From contig NC_088789.1 in the NCBI RefSeq assembly GCF_949628265.1, forward strand, positions 1,488,001 to 1,552,000: DNA of 64,000 nt, written 5' to 3'. This DNA is from Cloeon dipterum (lineage: Eukaryota; Arthropoda; Insecta; Ephemeroptera; Baetidae). Shown in pieces: positions 59,427-64,000 of the stretch. The notes under the pieces are model-generated. The model was not told the origin of the DNA and made no database searches. It saw nothing but the letters and a program-made list of their open reading frames with translations. Within the stretch, counting starts at the first letter, position 1, and every line of letters starts with the position of its first letter. Position numbers and translations under genes: made by a program.

Positions 59427-59624
59427 TTAAAGACCGTCTTTAACAAAGTTTCTGAGCTCACCAATCGATTCTTGAGAGTCGAATTAGGCAAAGTGGATAT
59501 TTTGTCCGACCAAAAAGTCCAGCGCGATGTGCGAACTTTTTTCCCGCCAAAACATTTTTAACCTATTTGCGAGAAGTGCGCATGCGTCAGAGCCGGTATG
59601 AGCACTTGCAGAGAGACCGCCTGT
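59427..59624 (+). repeat. Foldback element family C, left-half copy 10
   Basis: TTAAAGACCGTCTTTAACAA, full left arm through GTGCGCATGCGTCAGAGCCG and the centre GAGAGACCGCCTGT, then the match stops. AACCTATTT (about 59570) and AAATAGGTT (about 59624) flank the inner part as an inverted pair not seen in other copies, suggesting a rearrangement at truncation. Confidence 0.88.
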
Positions 59625-61479
59625 AAATAGGTTAATTTTGGATTTTTAGAAGAAAGTGTAGCGATTTATTTTGTTTCTTTATCGTAAAGAGGTTTGGTTA
59701 CAAACCACAGCGCACTTCAGGCATTCATAATATAAAATTACAAACATGAGGCCACGGAGTCTAATCCGGTACTCTTCATCTGACCTACCAAAGTAATTAA
59801 CATCGTGTATTTTTGGTTTTATGAAATTTTATGTCTTTTAATCAACAATAAAACTGTCTCCACGCGATTAATTCATATTTTGACATTATTATTCAACTGA
59901 CGACAGGCGAAAGTGTTTGTCCTGGTTTTACATAGCATTTTTCATTTTGGTCAATGCCCTTTTAGTGGAATATATGAATCTCTTATTATATTATTACTCG
60001 AAAAGCTGTTTGTAGTGAGAACGAACAAAACCTTTTTTTAAAGGTATGTAACCATTTGGAAATTTGCTTTTAATTCAAGAAAATTTCTTCATTGCTACAG
60101 GTTATCTAAAAATGCTTTGTTCTGGGAATTTGTGTGATTATTAAATGTTACGACCCACACACAGAACTCGCAATACTAGAATTTTTCACTCTCTATCCTC
60201 TCTTTGCATATGGGACGTCCACAACACAAATTGGCGATTGGTTCTTATTCAATTTGACAAGTGAAACATCTTGTAAAAGTAAACAACAAACCTTCAATCT
60301 TCAAAGAGTCATGTTCCCCTTCTTTGTAATTGACAGCCGAAAAATTCTGGGAATGAAGAGATAATACTATCTTTATTATGATAGCGTCAATAACATCGAC
60401 CTATAAATTGTGATAAAAGCAAGAAAAGCAATTACCCGCAATGACAACCAGTGCGCCGTTGCGATAATTCCGTTCACACTATTTCACAAAGCATGCAAAT
60501 CTGGAAGCTACCGCATTGGCCAAATTGCTCTGCTGCGCGCACACAGACGAGCCGAATGCAAATAAACAGAAGCGAACACACAATAATATACAATTGAGTT
60601 TCGCGAAATCAGAGTCGCTCGGCAAACGGTAGCAGCAACATTGCGAAACAACTTGCTCGCGTGTCAATTTGTCCACGCAGTCAATTTTCTGCCGGCGAAC
60701 ACGGCAAACACATTCATCTTTTCAGCGGCGGCCAAGGTTGCTGCTCCTTTTGTGCCCGGAATAAACATACAAGTTGTTCCTTTTTATTCTGCGCGTACAC
60801 ACGACGTTGCATGGAAATGCGAATGGCCGGGTGGGTGCCATTAGTCAGTTTTTCCAGCCAAGCGGCCCGGCAAACGCGCAACCCTTGCTTTTTTCGTCTT
60901 ATTCTCTCTGCGTCTCGGCTCTGCGGCGGATATAAGAGCCTTCTTTTGACATGTATATACATTCGCGCGCGCGGATCAATGCGGCGAATAATATAAAAAG
61001 AAACGAATTAGGCTTTTCCTAATTTCTTCTTCACCTCGGCGGCGGCGGCGGCGGTGCGCCAAGAAATGGAGGTCGTTCCTCGCGTTTATTGGCGTTTCCA
61101 ACACGCAGCCCTCGCAGCAAAGGAGGAACTCGCAGCTCGCCTTTCCTCCACCGACCAACTCCCTCGTGTAATAAATTGTCGGTCTATCCGATGTTGTGAG
61201 AGCCATTTTCCACCCCTGTGCGGTTCGACGCACCTATAAAAATGCAAATTGCACAAATTGATCCGACGGGATATTCAGGCAAAGCCAGAAAACCACTCCT
61301 AAATGTAATTCTAGCAATTTTGTTCGTCAAAAGAATTAATTTTAATGGAAAATTACCACCATGATATGATATTTTTCTTCTTTGTACAGGTGTAATTTAT
61401 CTAAATGGGACAAGGTCGCTCTGAAGAACCAAATTTAATATAATACCTATCACGTTTTTAAATTGGATTGATACAATTG

Positions 61480-61765
61480 AAAATTATTTGAATTATTGGA
61501 TTGATAAACAATTTGAAATTAAAAAAGGAACAATAAAAATCAAATTTTTAAATATTCTCCAAAATTTGCAGTGGTTGGCCACATTTTCTTGGCAGCTTTT
61601 GATTCCTCGATCGTTGAGATCTTTCCAACAGCGTTTTAAGGGATTAAATAAAATCAGATTTCAAGTAAGGAGACAGTCCTCACCATTTGAAAAGCAGCCA
61701 ATTTTCTCAAAAACTTAATAAAATTTCCAGAATTTTGCAGCATCAATCCTCTTTAAATTACAGAT
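61480..61765 (+). repeat. Dispersed repeat family F, copy 5
   Basis: AAATATTCTCCAAAATTTGC, CTTGGCAGCTTTTGATTCCT, AATAAAATCAGATTTCAAGT, AAGGAGACAGTCCTCACCAT, TTTTGCAGCATCAATCCTCT in order. Confidence 0.8.
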
Positions 61766-62792
61766 TTTGCCAAAGTTCTCGGTTTGTCAATGACATTTTC
61801 TCTTAATTTCGATTCCTTTTGTCATGATCTATCCGATGAGGTGTGAATTAAGAGGTAAATTTCCTTCTGGAGAAATAAATCATAATTTAAATTAAGGACA
61901 AGCAACAATTTATGTTCACCGCCGATTTTCTCGAAATTTTTAGTTTTGTCCTAATTTTTAGATAAAATTTCACGTAAATGTAAAAAGGATTTTTAACAAA
62001 TTATCTATAAAGCTTTTCAAATATGGAACTTTACGCAACAGTGACCAATTAAAAATGTTGCCATTTGAATCGTGGATCTCTACATTTATGAAAGGAAGAA
62101 TAAACCCATTTTTCGAATATTTTCATGTGTGCCGTTTCCGTGAAGAGAGAAGGAAACGTCGAGATAAAAATAACAATCCGTGGCACGGTAGAACAAACTT
62201 GCTATCCAAATAATTTTCACTCTTGCGCTGCAGCAGCAGCTTTATTCAAAGCCGTGTATCCACTGGTGTATGTACTTTGTAAGCCAGCTGGTTGAGCACC
62301 AGGCTCTACCAGCGAAATTGGCAAGAGACCCCAATGCAGTGGTACTCTACTTGGAAACAAAAAGGAATAAAAAGCAGGGGACGTATATGCATGCCAGCGA
62401 CGAGTTTGGCTCGCGCAGTGCCAGATCTGTCGCTCGCTCGCGCGCATGCAACAATGCAGCGTGTAGCGTGTGTCGAAAGTGTCATCACGTTCGGCACGCG
62501 AAATTATTCCGCAGCGGCCGCTCAGTTTCAATTTATATTGTGCCAGATCAAAAGCAGGCCTATTTCTGGATGAGCGCCGCACTAAATTTCCTGGAAAACG
62601 ATTTGTTTTAAGCGTTGCATTCATTGCGGAAGAGCCGCGGGTGCGGATTATTGCGCGCGAGCGTTTATTAAAAACAACTTAGAGCAGAACAAAGAGCGGC
62701 GCGCGCGGCCCTTTATTAGCCGACTAAGCCACTTTTCCATCGGGCTCTATTAATGAGCCGCTGCCACTGGGCCGTAAAAAGTTGATAGTTTA

Positions 62793-62796
<4 letters not shown>

Positions 62797-62833
<37 letters not shown>

Positions 62834-62845
62834 CTGGCTGGCTGG
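62797..62845. repeat. (TC)n followed by (TGGC)n
   Basis: About 17 TC units running directly into about four TGGC units. Confidence 0.95.
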
Positions 62846-63756
62846 CGTGCGTGTGCGAGCTTTAATTACCAGCTCTCGCACTTTTCCTCGCGCCACCCGC
62901 CGCGAGACGAGCACGCCCCAAACTCCAATTTCGCGGATTTGCTCTCGCAAAATAACGAGGCAAAACTTTTCGCTCGCGCTGGGCTGGGGTTGTTTTTAAA
63001 TTAAACTCGCTCTGTGATCCTTTAATTAAAGTCGAAGGAAATTAGATGAGTTTTCACACCATCATTGAATCGTAAAACATCCACAAAAAGTTGAGCCTAA
63101 AACAGCGCTGGAGAGGATAAAGTGAAGGGGAAAATGTTTTTTTAAGAGGAAAAATAACATATAAAGATAAACAGCAGGCGTCAAATTCACTTATATAAAT
63201 TTTATTATTACATTATTTGCACCGGAAAATCGTAGTGAATGAAAATACAAGATTTTTGTGGTATATGTTGGGCCCCAAAAGCTGAAAGTCTCAATGTTAC
63301 TTCGCATTAGTTTGCAAAACGCTTAGTAATTATGATCCAAATCCAATGATGCAGTAACTTTTGTATCTTGTTTTATAATTATGATGAGTTTCTCGATTAA
63401 AAAGATTACAGGGAAATGTAAACACTATATTTATTTTTTTATTGGATATTTAAATTTTGTTATTTGTGACTAATTTTTAAATGCGCGGAGCTTCAATTTA
63501 TTACCGTTTTATGAAAATAAACAAATTAAATTAAGCTAATCTATTGTTGTGGCAAGAGGCACTTAAATGTGACTAATTGAGTTGCTCAATAATATGTTGT
63601 TCTTTTTAACAAACAATTCCTCAGTTTGTTTTCTAGGGTTTTTTTTAATTGCATTACAAAAAATATTCATTTATGGATGATGTTTGGATTAGCGAACGGT
63701 TAGGAATTTTAATATTTCATGTTTTGTCATGAAAGCGACAACGGATTAATGTCAGC

Positions 63757-64000
63757 AAAGTCACCGGGGGCCGGATTCACGCGACGCGCAGATATGGTCT
63801 GGTGGCGGGAAAATGAAATTGGCTTGGAAAATTCATCATGAAAATACCTTCAGCACAATGAATATTTTTGTTGTTATTTCTTTACTAAAAGCTGATTAGC
63901 CCGGTAATCGGCGAATGGACCGTTAGATGGCACATCAGGCTAATGGAAATGACACAAAATACGCGGAAATGAAATTATTAGGCCGGTACGCCTCTTTTTT
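63757..64000 (+). repeat. Dispersed repeat family E, copy 3 (cut by window edge)
   Basis: GGATTCACGCGACGCGCAGA, GTGGCGGGAAAATG, TTTTTGTTGTTATTTCTTTA, TTAGCCCGGTAATCGGCGAA, AATACGCGGAAATGAAATTA, TTAGGCCGGTACGCCTCTTT in the same order as 30640-30900. Confidence 0.8.

Larger units (their letters stand above)
59625..64000. other. Non-coding spacer to the right edge
   Basis: Contains family F copy 5 (61480-61765), a (TC)n/(TGGC)n tract (62797-62845) and the start of family E copy 3. A TATAAAAA motif near 61233 follows GC-rich DNA and might mark a promoter, but no exon is visible downstream. Confidence 0.45.

Noticed and set aside
59625..64000. tRNA or snRNA genes in the right flank and elsewhere
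   Set aside because: I looked for GTTCGANTC T-arm boxes with a matching A box and found no convincing pair; a covariance-model scan was not possible.

Overview
The window is nuclear DNA from an arthropod, most likely an insect. It holds intron-containing orthologues of animal genes. The Yorkie exon carries HxRxxS sites. The hnRNP keeps both the RRMs and the RHQPY tail of insect Squid. All other genes are split by short GT-AG introns, with one GC-AG and one AT-AC exception. I cannot name the order or species.

Layout. The first 27 kb is gene-dense. In order: the first coding exon of the Hippo-pathway coactivator Yorkie (-, gene runs off the left edge); a psq/CENP-B-type DNA-binding protein (+) whose end lies in a dispersed repeat; MBLAC1, a metallo-beta-lactamase-fold hydrolase (+); an endosomal Na+/H+ exchanger of the NHE6/7/9 class (-, 14 coding exons, one U12-type AT-AC intron); the mitotic kinase PBK/TOPK (+), sharing a 220-bp divergent promoter region with the exchanger; the checkpoint kinase Chk2/loki (-), convergent with PBK; the hnRNP Squid (-); and Mediator subunit MED30 (-). 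All these except Yorkie look complete at the coding level. Most exon boundaries were set by hand from splice consensus, reading phase and family similarity. The genes are housekeeping or regulatory and do not form one pathway.

From about 26.8 kb to the right edge (37 kb) I find no exon of a recognisable host gene. This desert is packed with dispersed repeats. The commonest is a ~380-bp, almost fully palindromic foldback element (family C, ten copies or parts between 28.7 and 59.6 kb) bounded by TTAAAGACCGTCTTT-like ends; each full copy carries two NRF-1-like GCGCATGCG sites. There are also a second foldback family with CCAAT, GGCGGGA and CACGTG motifs (family D), a ~350-bp family (E), an AT-rich family (F), a 5'-truncated LINE tail, a lone foldback at 44.8-45.3 kb, simple repeats and one very GC-rich stretch near 48.6-49.0 kb. 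The desert may be an intron or regulatory flank of a large gene outside the window, but nothing here proves that.

The most unusual items are the 548-bp foldback made of many small CTCAC..GTGAG palindromes (6739-7286), the AT-AC intron with textbook U12 signals, family C with its built-in NRF-1-like sites, and the AACCGGTT palindrome cluster upstream of Yorkie.
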